This document shows, piece after piece, positions 30,780-42,985 of a DNA stretch of 64,000 bases. The translations under genes and the position numbers were made by a program. The stretch comes from Pseudopyrenochaeta lycopersici (lineage: Eukaryota > Ascomycota > Dothideomycetes > Pleosporales > Pseudopyrenochaetaceae). Under the pieces are notes generated by a model. The model did no database searches. It had not been told where the DNA came from and saw only the letters and a list, made by a program, of their open reading frames with translations. The DNA is taken from contig NHZP01000042.1 of NCBI GenBank assembly GCA_003313425.1, forward strand, positions 62,001 to 126,000, written 5' to 3'. Each line of letters begins with the position of its first letter. Position 1 is the stretch's first letter.

Positions 30780-31078
30780 TACGTTACATCGAATTCGTAT
30801 GTATCGCTTCCTGGAGCCAATCAGGTTCACGTTACATGGTACGGCTGGACGATGACTTGATCGAGCCATCTTCGTGACAACCAGCATGATGTTGACTGAT
30901 TATTTTGAAAGGCTGCCACATGCAGAGGATTTGCATTCATATGAGTGAATTCTGTAATTAGCTTGTAAACTGTACCATTATGTTACCACCAAGGAGGGGC
31001 TCGTTTAGGAGAGCCCGTTCCGGCAGTGCCCGTTCCGGCAGTGTCCAGTCTTCGCGCCTGCTCATAAAAGCCTCCTCT
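30780..31078. other. intergenic, nothing recognised
   Basis: May contain more decayed P450 sequence, but nothing supportable. Confidence 0.35.
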
Positions 31079-31197
31079 TGTTGAAGCAAGTGATTGTGTT
31101 CATTGTTGTTTTTCCTACAGGCGTGGTGCCTCACTCTTATATATACACCCACAGCCCCTGTCACATATTGCTGTTTCAGTCACTGTGATGTTTGACA
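31079..31197 (-). repeat. solo LTR (119 bp) of the short-LTR Copia family, 5-bp TSD
   Basis: On the minus strand it starts TGTCAAACATCACAG and ends CACTTGCTTCAACA. It has the same length as the 5' LTR at 55438-55556 and differs from it at four positions. Target duplication CCTCT on both sides (31074-31078 and 31198-31202). No internal Copia sequence is attached, so it is the product of LTR-LTR recombination. Confidence 0.96.
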
Positions 31198-32013
31198 CCT
31201 CTCTCTACAACGCTAGGTACTGGGATCTGTTCCACGACATTGCTGATAATAATCATGCTGCGTGATATACACACATTATCCCGCTGACTAACGTGCATCC
31301 CTTCGCAACGGAACAACCGCCGTAACGGACAAAATTGTAGGTACTTAGACTTTGCAGCAATACATAAATCTGTACACGCGTTAATAATCTGAAATTCCTC
31401 TTGACCTACATACTCAGATAACCCCTGAACCTATCCACGTGCATCTGTACAAAAATTACAGTCGCATAGTCGCTTACCCTTCCGATCCGCGAGGAGACCT
31501 TCTTCATCGCAATAACGAACCTCCCCCAACACAGAGCCACAACCATCATTTACATCTAACTGTCTTCCATCGCCACTTCTGGACCACCGAAGTACCAGTC
31601 GAATCGAGGTACATGATCGATCTGAGACTAGTGAGCGCCATTGTAGACGGCGAAGTCGGATACGAGGATGGACAGTGGAAACCTTAGTTATGGGCAGTAA
31701 CCATCACTGATACCAGGACTGGCACTGGTGTCGACGTGTGGTCTACCTTTCGATTACCCCTAGTATCAAACCCCCTCCATTTACCATCACGAATGATCCG
31801 AACCCATCGCCTACCCTCTATTTGTTTTACAATGCGGACCTTATAGATATATGCAATCAAGAAGCGAACGTTCTTCCAACGGGAGCTGGGGTCTTCAAAG
31901 AGACCTTTGGTATTGCGAATATTGTTCAGGTAATGTCGAATCTTTATGATATCAATCTGAACAATGTGGAGCAAGATCTCTGTTTCTGTAGTAGATGTGT
32001 CGATCACTGATTA
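31198..32013. other. no convincing gene
   Basis: ORFs overlap on both strands at 31440-32007 (up to 107 codons), without family features. The right end abuts the dispersed repeat. Confidence 0.35.
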
Positions 32014-32838
32014 CTACGATGCCCACTGCAACCTCCCCACAGATATTGGCTACCGCCGATGTATGCCCTTGACTACTCTCTGAGTGTTGTTTCACATACG
32101 CTACACGTACTTTGTTGCCGCGAGTCACATGGCCTGATGCTGCGAGATACTATCTTAGAAGGACATGGTTACTGAGAATTAGACCGCTCGAGACGAGGCG
32201 ACTTTTGATGACGTTGGTATGACGAATATGATGGTGAGTGATGGTGAGTGATGGTGAGTGGTGGTGAGTGGTGGACCTCGGGTCCAGTGTCAACGAAATG
32301 GGCTCGACGTCAGCGAGGACGTGTTTTGGGCTCCAGAGAAGGCACTATACAAATAGATAATCCTGAAAGAGAATGGCCCCGAAAGATGAAGGGAGCCCAA
32401 ATCGGAAAAGGGCCCAAATCAAAAATGGCCCAAATTAAGGCCAATCTATTTTTATCGCATCGTAGGGTTAAGTCAGCTATAAAACCTCTACGCGTCTTTC
32501 ACCATGATACTGTCTCCTCAGGTACGTACCACATCCACCGATGCGACCACGCTAACAAGCCATGTATGCTTGTAGATCTCGATGGCTTCGTCCCTTGTGT
32601 CTCTGCCCCTGCCAACCTGCCTCCGTCCCTCCATCGTGCCAAGTAATGTAGCCTCGAATCGACCCTAGGTCGCCTCCAAAACTTTCAAGCGCGGCAGAGG
32701 CTGCTTCACCGGCTTCTCATTCTTTGAGTACGTATCAGCGATAGAAGTCTACACTAGAGAGCTGTGGACACTACAACATGAGAGGTGTCGGGGCCGATAT
32801 GGTTCAATCTAGGGAAGTGTGTCTGCCTCGCTAGATTC
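32014..32838. repeat. dispersed repeat, copy 2 (partner 3208-4404)
   Basis: Shorter copy of the repeat at 3.2-4.4 kb, with a run of gtgagtgatg/gtgagtggtg units at 32233-32275. It holds an intron-like block (cag-gtacgtac ... gctaac ... cttgtag) at about 32515-32576; the first copy has lost the donor (cagctaag). Confidence 0.75.
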
Positions 32839-34077
32839 TATGCGGCCTCGGTCAATGCCGCTTCCTGTCGCATCCCCAACTCCTACCCAGATTAACCGCT
32901 TATTAGGCATGTTTCAGACCAAACCAGTGTACTGACGACTGGACTAATCGGTACTGAAGCGTTTCTCGTCGCAATCTGCTGACATGTAGTGGTTGTTCTC
33001 AATAGCCATCTCTCTCGACAGAAATGGAATTAGACCTAAGCTTCTCCGGACGAACAAATCCGTTTCGAAGACGCGATCCCAGACTGCTTTGTAAGTAAAC
33101 TTCCGTGAAGGAGCAACGCCCTCTGCCAGAGCGGTTTGTCGCAATCAAACCCCTCTGTAATTGGCGACAAGAACCAGGGTTGATAATCGCATCTAGTCTA
33201 CATGACCGCAGCCACGCGCTCATCGGTCATGGCTAGTTCTCATAGTATTTAGTGATTTTACCTCAATCTCAGCTATTTTAACTGATCGCTGTTTTAGGAA
33301 AATTGTCTACGCGTGTCCGGTCCGACGGCAACTGCTACCCAGAACGCGCCGCTCATTACCCACGCACTCAAAATGCTCGTACAGTACGCCAAACTGCTCA
33401 CAGCGATCACAGCTAACTATTGTTATAGTTCTAGTGTTGGAGAATTGCCGAAGCCCTCGCTCAAAACCGCATAAATGCTCGAGAAGCTCACCTACGCCAC
33501 GCTTAGCGTTAGCAGCTCGTCATCTACCTCACGACTGCCCTCGGCGTTGCCTACGCTGCTCACTTCCTCAAAATTCTTCACGGGCGCTCATTACGATCAA
33601 GCCTTGCCCATCCCAGCAAGCAGCAAGCAGCTCGCTCGCTTTCGTCACCTCTACCGTCATACGAAGTCTCTGGTCGTCAGCGAGCAAGCCAGCGAGGCTA
33701 AAATATGCTCCGACTCGTCACTCGTGGATGGAGTCAAGATGATGTTTATATATGGTTATACGCGCGAAGTGTGGATGAACGTCCGCGAAGCTCTCGACTG
33801 CCGATTAACAACTACCAGTACCTGATAAGATCAACGCCATGTACTCGCGGCTTACTACTCATACTTATCCACGGTTCTAGCAATGGGGCCCTTTTCATAG
33901 ATCGTGACGGCGAGATGAATCCTTGACTCGTCCAGCACGGGCCGTTTTTCCCACTCCAGCGGCCTCAACTGCACCAGGTCCGTCAATACTTGTGCCGTCA
34001 AAATTTCTCACTGAGAACTTTGCGATCCTCAGTCCAGCTAGCCCGGCGCCATTTCACTATGGCCAGCTGATAGATCG
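32839..34077. other. 1.2 kb without a convincing gene
   Basis: Plus-strand ORFs at 33434-33926 have no family features. On the minus strand a short stretch near 33900-34000 (LVQLRPLEWEKRP) may belong to the NACHT remnant. Confidence 0.35.
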
Positions 34078-34437
34078 CTACTTGCTCGCGTGGTTCGAGT
34101 AGGGTCGCGGCCACCTTTGGGAATACATTGAAGTACTGGTATAATTAGCTAACTCCATCAGATCGCTGACGCTGCTTCTGTCATGAACAGAGAGAGCATC
34201 GTCTTGTCCTTGCCAGGCCCCTTCCAAGATCCACAGAAGGCGCGTGTCGCTATGCAGCCATACACGGTGGTTCTCATTTCGTGTAATCCATTCGCAGGTA
34301 CCGGCGACTCTACCTCCCTTCGTGCTGATCAAGCTCTCTCGGTCGACGGTGGGATAGGTGAGGAAAAGGGCGTTGCGAGACGCGCTGGTAGCTCGTTCAA
34401 GGCTTTTGTCGAGGACCTGCGTTAGTGGCAAATCCAA
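34078..34437 (-). pseudogene. NACHT/STAND protein remnant around the P-loop
   Basis: The minus strand reads YPTVDRESLISTKGGRVAGT, CEWITRNENHRVWLHSDTRL and LLWILEG, the conserved lead-in to fungal NACHT domains. In the next frame follows GPGKDKTMLSLFMTEAASAI, a Walker A with Gly replaced by Asp (GPGKDKT for GPGKGKT). So both a frameshift and a damaged P-loop are present, and a stop follows shortly. Only about 120 residues remain. Confidence 0.8.
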
Positions 34438-34761
34438 CCAACATAATGTGGAAAAGGCGGTCTGAAAAATAGAAGACCATTTCTCGAGTATTACCAGGTC
34501 ATGAACGGTGATGACGCCTGGCCCGCTATAAATGTTTACGGTCTATCCTTGCGATTATTAGATTTCTCGCACATTGACTGCATACGTCCACAACCAGGCT
34601 ATTCATCATCAAAGAAGGGCCGTTCAAACGAGGACAGGGACTTCTATACCGGTTAGTGAATCCCTGATACGACCACCCAGGAGTTTATTTTGGTCACCAA
34701 CATCTTCATGAGATGTGGCCTCCTGAAGTGGCGAGCCTAACATGTCCCGGTAAACATGGCT
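34438..34761. other. intergenic, nothing recognised
   Basis: Lies between the NACHT remnant and the 3' end of the Zn2Cys6 gene. Confidence 0.4.
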
Positions 34762-37376
34762 CTAAGTAGATGGCCCATGACTGTCCTCTGGATGAAAATT
34801 CGGGTGCCCTATCCATGGATCATCTCCAATAGGGTCTCTACTTAAAGAGGACGCGATATTTAGCAGATTACATTGATCAAAATCCGTTATGAAGGGGGTG
34901 CCGAAGGTGAAAGGCATTTGCAGGCACGGGTCCAACATAGAGTACTGATCGGATTGAAATTCCCAAGAGGCCTGTATAGGCTGCTGTTCTCCGAAAGTGG
35001 TGGGGAAACAGTTGAAGGACGGCCTCGCCTGTTCCTCTATAGGAATATCGGATATGTTAGTTCGGACGTGTGCGCTAGCCTTGATGATGTTCATTACCAG
35101 TTTGTACGCGCGCGCGGCGACGGCATTGCTGAGGCTCATGAACCGAAGCCATCTTACGAGCTTATCGATGCTCTCAGAAATTTCCTCGCCATTGCGGGTC
35201 GTGTCAGTCCCGCTGAAGGACATCTCAAGAAGAAAAACTGCGATCGCCTGCATGATGTAGAGTACGATGCACCACCACGGACTTTGCTGGTAAATGAAAA
35301 CCCAGCTTAGTTGCTTGGGAAAAAGTCTCGTTACCGCTTGAGCGGCTTGAACACATGATTCTGCCATCTTCTGATTAAAGACTGCTGAGGCATCACTCTG
35401 GCTCCTGATGCGTCGCTCAGAGCGGCAAAGGCTTGGGCGAGAGATGAGTAATCTGGCGCTATGGTAGTGGAAGCTGAGCAACAATCGCTCGCGCTGAACT
35501 CCATGCTCTTGAATTGAGCCCACCGGGCCAGGTCCTTCAGGTAAGACTGCTGCCGCCCATTCATCCAGTTCTTTTGTCAATGAGGTAGTCTCTTTTTGAA
35601 TCCGTTCCCAGGAATCCATCGATTTCCGTGGCAAGTACAGTTTCGAGAGGGCTTTCTGCACAATAACAGTGATTTTAGTGCGAGCCTGTAGAAACGAAAC
35701 ATGCACGACAGGGTATAAATCGTCTCTGGTGGACGTATCTGATGAAGAGGTCTCCGAAAGTGCGATACTTTTACTTCTCATGCCTATCGGATCCCTCAAC
35801 TGAGGTGGAACAGTATTACTAGATTGTTCTTCAGGCATTACTTGCGGTAAAGGAACGGTGCATGTGTCGTTGGATACAATATAAGGCCGACCGAGGAGGA
35901 TGCACAATTGGCTCTCAATAGCATGTAGGCTCCACCATGTCCGTACCAAGTTCTCTTTCTCTTTTGGCGAGGCAGAGGGATCGGCATTTCGAAGATGGAG
36001 GCCAACGGCAAGAGCGAACCGTATAGATGTACCTATCATTATCCGGGCTCTAGAGGAATAATGTCAATGCTGTAAACGGACGAGGTTATAGTGAGAACTA
36101 TCTTACCGGCTAACGTGACCGATTGTTAAGTAATACAAAGACAGCAGACCGGTAGCCTAATAGTGATTAGAATGTGCCGACAGGGACATCCCAGGGTACC
36201 CAGTAACATACCCGAATTATCGACAAGCTTGGAGCATGGAGAGAAGTCGCAATTTTGTCCAACCCGAGAATCCGAATCGCTCTCGTCATATAGATGCGGT
36301 GGTCTCTTTTGTCCGCCCGCCATTCGGCCTGTATCAAGTGCGAATACTGTGCCCCTATCGCCAAAACCAAGTTCAATGTCGCTTGCCAATGCTCCGGGAC
36401 TTGATATAGTCGATTTCGTTTCACGGAGTTGTTGTAGCTTCGGAACTGGTCCTCGAACTCATCGGGTACGACGGGGAAAGAACTGTGAATTGTTTTCATA
36501 TAGCAGTCAAACAACTTTTCAGCAATCTCTGGCGGAGGTAGCTCGTATGGGTCCACCATGGCGTCCACGTCGATGCTGTCATTATCCAGGTAAAAGGTGG
36601 AATCCGAGACAGATGAGATCCTACTTGGTTTGGATAATTCTTGCAGAGTATGCAAAGCATCTGCTTGTTGCACAATAACCTCCTTATTGCTACCTTGTAA
36701 TCCGTTGAGTAATCCATATAGCCGGCCCGTCCCCTCCTCTGAAGTTGCACTGCCCATTTGAGTTTTGAGGTTCCGCAACCACTGAACTTCAGAATTTTGT
36801 CCAACAAAGCCAGTAGCTCTTGATTCGTTGCTTCGAAGCAGATCCTCGTCCAAGAGATGAGGGCCGTCCTTGGAGTCCATTGGCCCAGAATCGTCGGCTG
36901 CTTCGAGATTAGGGGCACTTTTACCTCCTTCTTTAGATGATGACTCCTCCCTTGATCGTCCCCCAAATGTATTCAGTGCCATGGTTGATGCATAAGCGGA
37001 GCCATTATCTCCAAGCTATTATGTATTAGTACTAGCAACACTTCAGATATGAGAAGACATACTGAATCGAAAAGTTCATCAATCTTTTTCAGCCATTCAT
37101 GGTCAACATGGGCACTCAGATCTCTGAGAAGCGCAATGAGCTGACCATTCTGGTCGATAGCCCTGCTCGGGAATTAGTTAGACGATCGTCCAGCGTTTGG
37201 AAGACGAACTCTTTCAAGCGATCACTTCGAGCCTGGGGATAGACACAAGACACATGTTGGTTTGCGCAGTTTCGACAACGCGGCTGTTCGCCACTACATC
37301 TGACCTTACGCTTGTGACAGTTGTTGCATGCTTTGCGCACATGGGGTTTCCGAGGGGGCCTTGCGGTCGTGCTCAT
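34762..37376 (-). CDS. Zn(II)2Cys6 transcription factor with fungal-specific TF domain (802 aa)
   Basis: Model complement(join(34762..36049,36107..36156,36212..37015,37063..37162,37210..37376)). Introns of 47, 47, 55 and 57 nt; all phases agree. Start is ATG 37376. Residues about 15-45 form the binuclear cluster CNNCHKRKVRC...CRNC...CVY (six Cys), followed by the linker and a helical dimerisation segment (LIALLRDLSAHVDHEWLKK). The middle-homology domain (Fungal_trans) spans roughly residues 190-560: LFDCYMKTIHSSFPVVPDEF, HWQATLNLVLAIGAQYSHLI, GLLSLYYLTIGHVSR, GTSIRFALAVGLHLRN and ENLVRTWWSLHAIESQLCI. Splices inside this domain restore the conserved order exactly. The target pathway is unknown; no biosynthetic cluster is adjacent. 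Confidence 0.93.
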
Positions 37377-39368
37377 GTCTTCCAAGCCTAGAAATCGCTA
37401 CCTTGCGTGCGGGAGGTCGATTATCCATGCGATTGAAACGTGGGGCGACAAGAGGATGATGTAATTATGTACAAATGGGCATGGGCGGTGACGGTGAGGG
37501 AAGTAACCTAGGTTATTAATTATTCGCTCCGCGGGATAAGATGTGGCGGTGAGGAGCAGGGGATGTTTGATGACGTAGGCGCTTGGTAGCGAGAGTGAGA
37601 AAGCAGCAAAACTTGATTCAGCGGGTAATTAGCCATCCAACCAATCGATCTCGCACATCTGCCGCACAAACTGCCAAACTAGCGACGGTTTCAGCATTCT
37701 TTGGTCTCTTGATCTGAATTTCTGCCTCACGTCATCGACCACTGCGATTATCCTTCATTGTCACCCACATTATTTTTTCTCTGAAATTGCTAGCCCTCTT
37801 TGCTGTTACAGAGAATTTCTTACTCCGCCTTACAGTCCCTACCGAATGCGGCTTCACCCATGTTGGCAGGAACATAATTTGGGCCCAGCCTGTGAGCAAA
37901 GGCGCCTGACCCACGTGATAAGAAATCGCTGACTGATGACCTCGTTTGGTCTGCGCTCGAGACTTCCTGAAGATGACGCTTAGTGCTAAACCACGTATGG
38001 AAAGGTGGAGCTCAGCCCCCCTTGCTCGCTAGTGACTGTACGATTCTGTGAATATGCATGTGGTCTGGTGAAGCAGAATTTCGTGTCAATTGCTCCTCAT
38101 CTGACATTGTATGATATTTGCAGTGGCAGCATCCTCATTGGACGAAACCATTCCCACCTTATTTTTACATGTTTCGCAGAGTTGCCTGAGGTAAAAAGGG
38201 GTTTGTAGAAGCATCCCGCCACAGTGGCCAGTGGGTTGAGCAAAAGTTGCACATTGCCACCAAGAGACACCTAGTCTTAGGGACTGTGCACTGAGAACAA
38301 ATTCGTCACAAGAACAAGGAAACGGTGTTGCATGCAACTGTACTGCTGACAGCTCTTCGACGAGACGCGCGCTTCTCCATTCGCGCCGGTATACAGCACA
38401 GCAACAACGGCCGCAACCGCCGCCACATAACTTCTCCAGTGACGCATCCATACAACAGCGGCCTGCGACCACAATGTGTGCGACGAGCTGCCAGCGGTGC
38501 GCAGCATGCGATAGACTGTATCTACACACTCCCCACCTGCCTAATCGCGACCACCACATTCTCGAGCGTGCTGCCGTCCTTCACGCGAGCGCGCTGCTCA
38601 TCTGTAAGCAAGATAGTCAACGCAATAAATCTAAGGCGACGGTGGATATCGGGTCTGAAAGAGTCTATTCCGAGATTATCTATGGATTCGAATCACTGTC
38701 GGGGTGGCTGTGATAGAACGTGATTCTGGTGTTCCGGTACGGCGGGATGTCCGCCACGCAGGGATGCACGTTAATTCTGCTGCCGCTAAATCTGTTATGC
38801 TGGATTCTCAGTACAGAGAAAACGATCAGCTGACCGGAGTCCTGAATAATTGCAGGACCGACACACATGCAGTAGCCCCTCCACCTATTTCACACGTACT
38901 ACCGCTAGGATATTCGCGCCCAGCAATGCGTCTTTTACAAGTCGACGAGAACGGAGAGTTTAGCTTAACCGACGACCTACTCTTCAAGCACAAGCAGTAC
39001 TGTACTTTTAACATTGTTTGTTCTACATCTTCAATTTAAATAGCTAATGCGTACTGGTACTGCCAAAAATTTCATTGGTCAAGTATGATGTGCTGTGGCT
39101 GGTTTGATTGCTTCAAATAGCGCCGACAATCTCTGTTTCATACATGTCAACCGCTCATTGGCTATCTTAGCCCAGAAAGTGTCCATTAGCATTCTTCGTT
39201 CTGTCTCTTTCTATGGATAAGGCCCTTACTCTACTTGGTTGGCTGGGTCACAGCCTTCACATTACGCAGAGTTTTAAAACCGTACATCCCTAAAAAGAGG
39301 TTGGATCCATTGTCCACTTAACTCTGCAATCCTTTCATATTCCTCCTAAGTGTTGTTGAAGCAAATTT
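37377..39368. other. 2 kb without a recognised gene
   Basis: Upstream region of the Zn2Cys6 gene and then unassigned sequence. Overlapping ORFs at 38086-38723 on both strands and 38704-39039 (plus) carry no family features. Confidence 0.35.
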
Positions 39369-40528
39369 ATGGCTTGTAACCTTACTTCTAGTCATTTAAG
39401 GGAGCTCGCTTCTTTTACTGGGGTTCCGACATGGAATCTCACCGCTTTGTCTAGTGACTGTGGTAAAGTGTGCGCCTTGACTTATGGGAAAGAGAACCCA
39501 GACTTGGCAGGAATTGGCGTAAGACTCGAGAAGGGTTATAAAAACCAGCACTGACAATGCTCCTGTAGGTGATGATATACTATACTGTCCAGGCATCTTT
39601 ATCGATTCTCTATGGACCGGTCTTGTTCTCAGATTTATTTTTCTTCTCTGCCCTCCGTGGTCCTCCTTTCAATCGTTTTGCAACATGGCTTATCTCAAGC
39701 CAGGAGTTGTTTTTCTTCTCTCAACTCTGGTTTATTTTAGCGACCTCGCTGGCTTGTTTCGTCCGACAGTTAAAGCATACTACGCTAGGGTACGAGAGCG
39801 CCGTCATCGCGGCTGTTATCAGCATGAGCGCCCACAGCCTATTGATGACTCTGTCAGCATACTATCAACCTTTTCGACAGCCGCTCCTGGTCCTCATAGC
39901 TATTATTAGCATCATTCCATTCTCGATATACGCAATATACAGGCATCAAAGCCAGATCGACAGGTTTGGAGGTCTCATGCAACTCTGTGCGGACATATAC
40001 GGCCCTGGAGTCCCTTCGCCTCATCAACATAAGCACAGTGGTCCAGTGCTTCCCGTTGGCGTGGCTCTGACCACTTTTTTAGCCATTATGTGGCTTCTCT
40101 TATGGTGGCGGTGTGGCTCCCAGCAAAAAGCAGCCGGTCTATTGGGCAGACATACACCAGCGGAGTGGGTTTTGGGTACTGTTGTCCTTCTCGGCTCGAC
40201 AGTTTCAGCAGGACTGTCATTGTTATTCCTGGTTACCCTTATGAGAATGCGGCGTGGGATAAGTGTGGTTTCTGGTAATGCTTCTGAGGAAAATGCCTGG
40301 GGAATCGGGCAGATCTCTGCAACCCTTGCGTGGGCTCCATTACTAGTGGATATGGCCTATAAGGCCAGGAAAGTGTGGTCCAGGCATGCCGCCCAGGCTA
40401 GAATGAATGAAGAAATGGATAGGGCGATGGAAGAAGGCCGAAGATCTGGGAACGAGTTGGAGATGATAGTGGGGCAGGGGGGGGGTGCAAAGTGGCTGAG
40501 CTTCAAGGATTCAATATCACGTGGCTGA
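39369..40528 (+). CDS. polytopic membrane protein of unknown function (369 aa)
   Basis: Model join(39369..39518,39569..40528). The 50-nt intron has a gtaaga donor, actgac branch and ctgtag acceptor (phase 0). Exon 1 gives an N-terminal segment with two NLT sequons (CNLTSSHLREL, WNLTALSS) and two Cys, probably extracellular. Exon 2 encodes about seven hydrophobic segments, among them LSILYGPVLFSDLFFFSAL, LWFILATSLACFV, VIAAVISMSAHSLLMTLSAY, LLVLIAIISIIPFSIYAIY, VGVALTTFLAIMWLLLWW and LGTVVLLGSTVSAGLSLLFL. The cytosolic C-terminal tail is charged (ARMNEEMDRAMEEGRRS). The topology resembles a seven-helix receptor-like protein. I do not recognise a named family. The frame is intact. Confidence 0.8.
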
Positions 40529-41105
40529 GTAAGCCTGCCAATAAGTAATATCGAAGAGCAATGAAGATGATTTGGTACTGGATGTCGCCGCTACTAGCAG
40601 GGAGGGGTGGACGACCCGCTCCGGCCATACCCTTGCCGTGAACGGCTGGCGAGAGCATCGACGGACCGATAAAGCGATGGAAGCCAGACATTGAGGTGGT
40701 GCGAGCACGATCCAGTTCGCGATAGAGACAAGACGTCTACAGACCGTCAGCCAAGACACAGCAAGCATCGAAGAAGACAGCAACGAGCGACAACGGCTAC
40801 GAATTCCTACGCCCATGCTTTAACTAATTAGAACTAAGTTGGCAGCGAGCCGCTACCTACTAGCCTCCGCCAGCACGCTGCCGATTAAGAGGCGCACGAC
40901 GCCGGAATTGCCCTGCGGATGGGGGATCCAGAAAACAAGCTGGCTCACTATCAACTTCCAACTACATACAGCATACGGTAGCGTATCACTTTTCCTTTCT
41001 TTCCTATGTTGAGCATGGCGTTAGATATGCGATCAGCAGGTCTCATGGTTGGCTTCTGAACTGGAGCAGGAGCTTGATAACAGAATGTACATAGCTGGCG
41101 CATCG
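40529..41105. other. intergenic, no gene recognised
   Basis: A gccgtgaacggct motif near 40635 recurs near 41166, so some of this may be 5' sequence of the LINE-type element. Confidence 0.35.
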
Positions 41106-42985
41106 TAACGGCCCATACCCATAGGGTGCATGGCCATAATAGAAAACACACACACACACACACACGCCGTGAACGGCTGAACAGATACACTGCGGGATTG
41201 TTGAAGAGGAGGATATTCATTTCGGACATTCTTTTAATCGAAACCTGGTCGTTCGCTTAGCGGTCCGTGCGGATCACCAAAGGTTGTGCCGGAGCCCCGA
41301 TGGCGCCGTCAACCCCCGACGACGACCCATCAACACCACCCCCGGCGCCAGCCAAACGCACCAGAAAGCAAACTGCAAAGGCGCTCGAGGCCCTGCATGT
41401 GCCAGCGACAAGTATAACAGCGACACGAGAGGTGCGGGTCAGGAGCGGGGCCACGACAGTGCAGCTGCGGCAGAACGACGAACCAGCCAACGCGCAGCAA
41501 CACCCGACGCGCTATGAACTACAGCCATTTCCTAGCAGGCGCGCATCGCTCTCGCCCAAGGGCGCTTCAGAAGGCGAAAGTACTGGACTGAACGAATTGA
41601 GAGAACTCATTGCGAACCTAAAAGAGACGATAACGCAGCAAAACAGCATTATCGCAAACCAGAACAGGATCATTGAGGATATTAGAAGCGACCGCGCAAC
41701 CTTCCAGTCGGAGCAGCGACATCTCAAAGACCAAATCGCAGAGCTACATGAAGTCATCGGTTCTCTTCGGGCGCAGCTAGACACCCCCTCGATCGAACCC
41801 CAGTCAACACCAACATGGGCGGCCGTTGCTGCCAGCGGGCGGCTGGCCAGGCCAGGCATGGCATTGACGCAATCGACGAACTCGGGAACAACACGTAAGG
41901 AGGACAAGAGACAGATGGTAATTGATGTCAGCAGGGTAAGAGAAGATGTGGTGGAGAAAGTAGCTACCACGGAGGCAGCAAGACAGGCCATCCAGCAGGG
42001 GATGAACGGCGTGGAACGGCTTGCTGGAGCGACAGTTAAGGACTTCCGCGTGTGGCGAGCGAACGACAGCGTTCCAGAAGGACATCCGATAAAGAACGTC
42101 CTAGAACGGATGAAGAAGAGGTGCATACGGAATGGGACATGTCCCAAGTTCCCGTTGGCAGAAGCTATCAAAACTATGGACCTAGACGATGCCCAAGACC
42201 TAGAGAGGATCGACCCTAGGCCTCTCGCACCATGGCGACAGGCTATGTTTGAGGCAATTGATATTGGAGATAACGAAGGGGCAAAACAGAAGATTATCGA
42301 CCTCATGTCCGCGCCTGAAACGGTGGTCTTTTCCGACGCCTCAGGGAAGAAGAGCAACTTAGGTGCTGCAGCAGTCGTGCTAGATAGGCAGAACAAGATA
42401 AAAAGGTCATGGCAGACCAGCATCGGCCCAAATAAATACTGGTCTGTCCACGCTGCCGAGCTCATTGCAATCTATTATGCCATGGGCTTGGCTGAAAGTG
42501 AGCATACGATAGACCATAATGGATCACACCAAAACCGCAGAACCTTTACCATCGCAAGCGACAGCAAGTCGGCCTTGCAAGCTATAGCGAACCCGTCCAA
42601 CAAGCCAGGTCAACAGATCGTACGACGCATACTAAGTAGAGTGGAAAGCCTGCGAGCACAAGGGATACTACTGCGCCTTTTATGGATACCCGCACACGAG
42701 GGAATTCCAGGAAACGAAGCAGCAGACAGGCTAGCGAAAGAAGCTATCGGTCCGGAGGCGGCACACGCGTTTCAACGGCTGTCCTCGTCACTGAAGAAGC
42801 TGCACAGGGAGAAATTGCAAGAGGAATGGAAAGCAGAATGGCAAGCTTCAGACAAGGGCAAACACCTTCGTGGAATAGACAACGGACTCCCGTCTAAGCG
42901 CACGCAGAAGCTATACGGCTCTCGGCAGAGAAACCGAGCATATCTACTAACACAACTCAGGACCGGACACTCTTGGCTAGCGGCA
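41106..42985 (+). mobile_element. Tad-type LINE, internally deleted derivative
   Basis: Begins with the shared repeat block plus (CA)n (41106-41166, also at 13421). Contains one long ORF that joins the ORF1-like part to the end of ORF2. No endonuclease or RT is present, so it is non-autonomous. The right end is lost near 42985, where sequence switches to an NLR gene. Confidence 0.8.

Noticed and set aside
37163..37209. Frameshift between the Zn2Cys6 cluster and the rest of the regulator
   Set aside because: A 47-nt intron with a gtctaac branch site joins RLKE to AIDQNGQ in phase.
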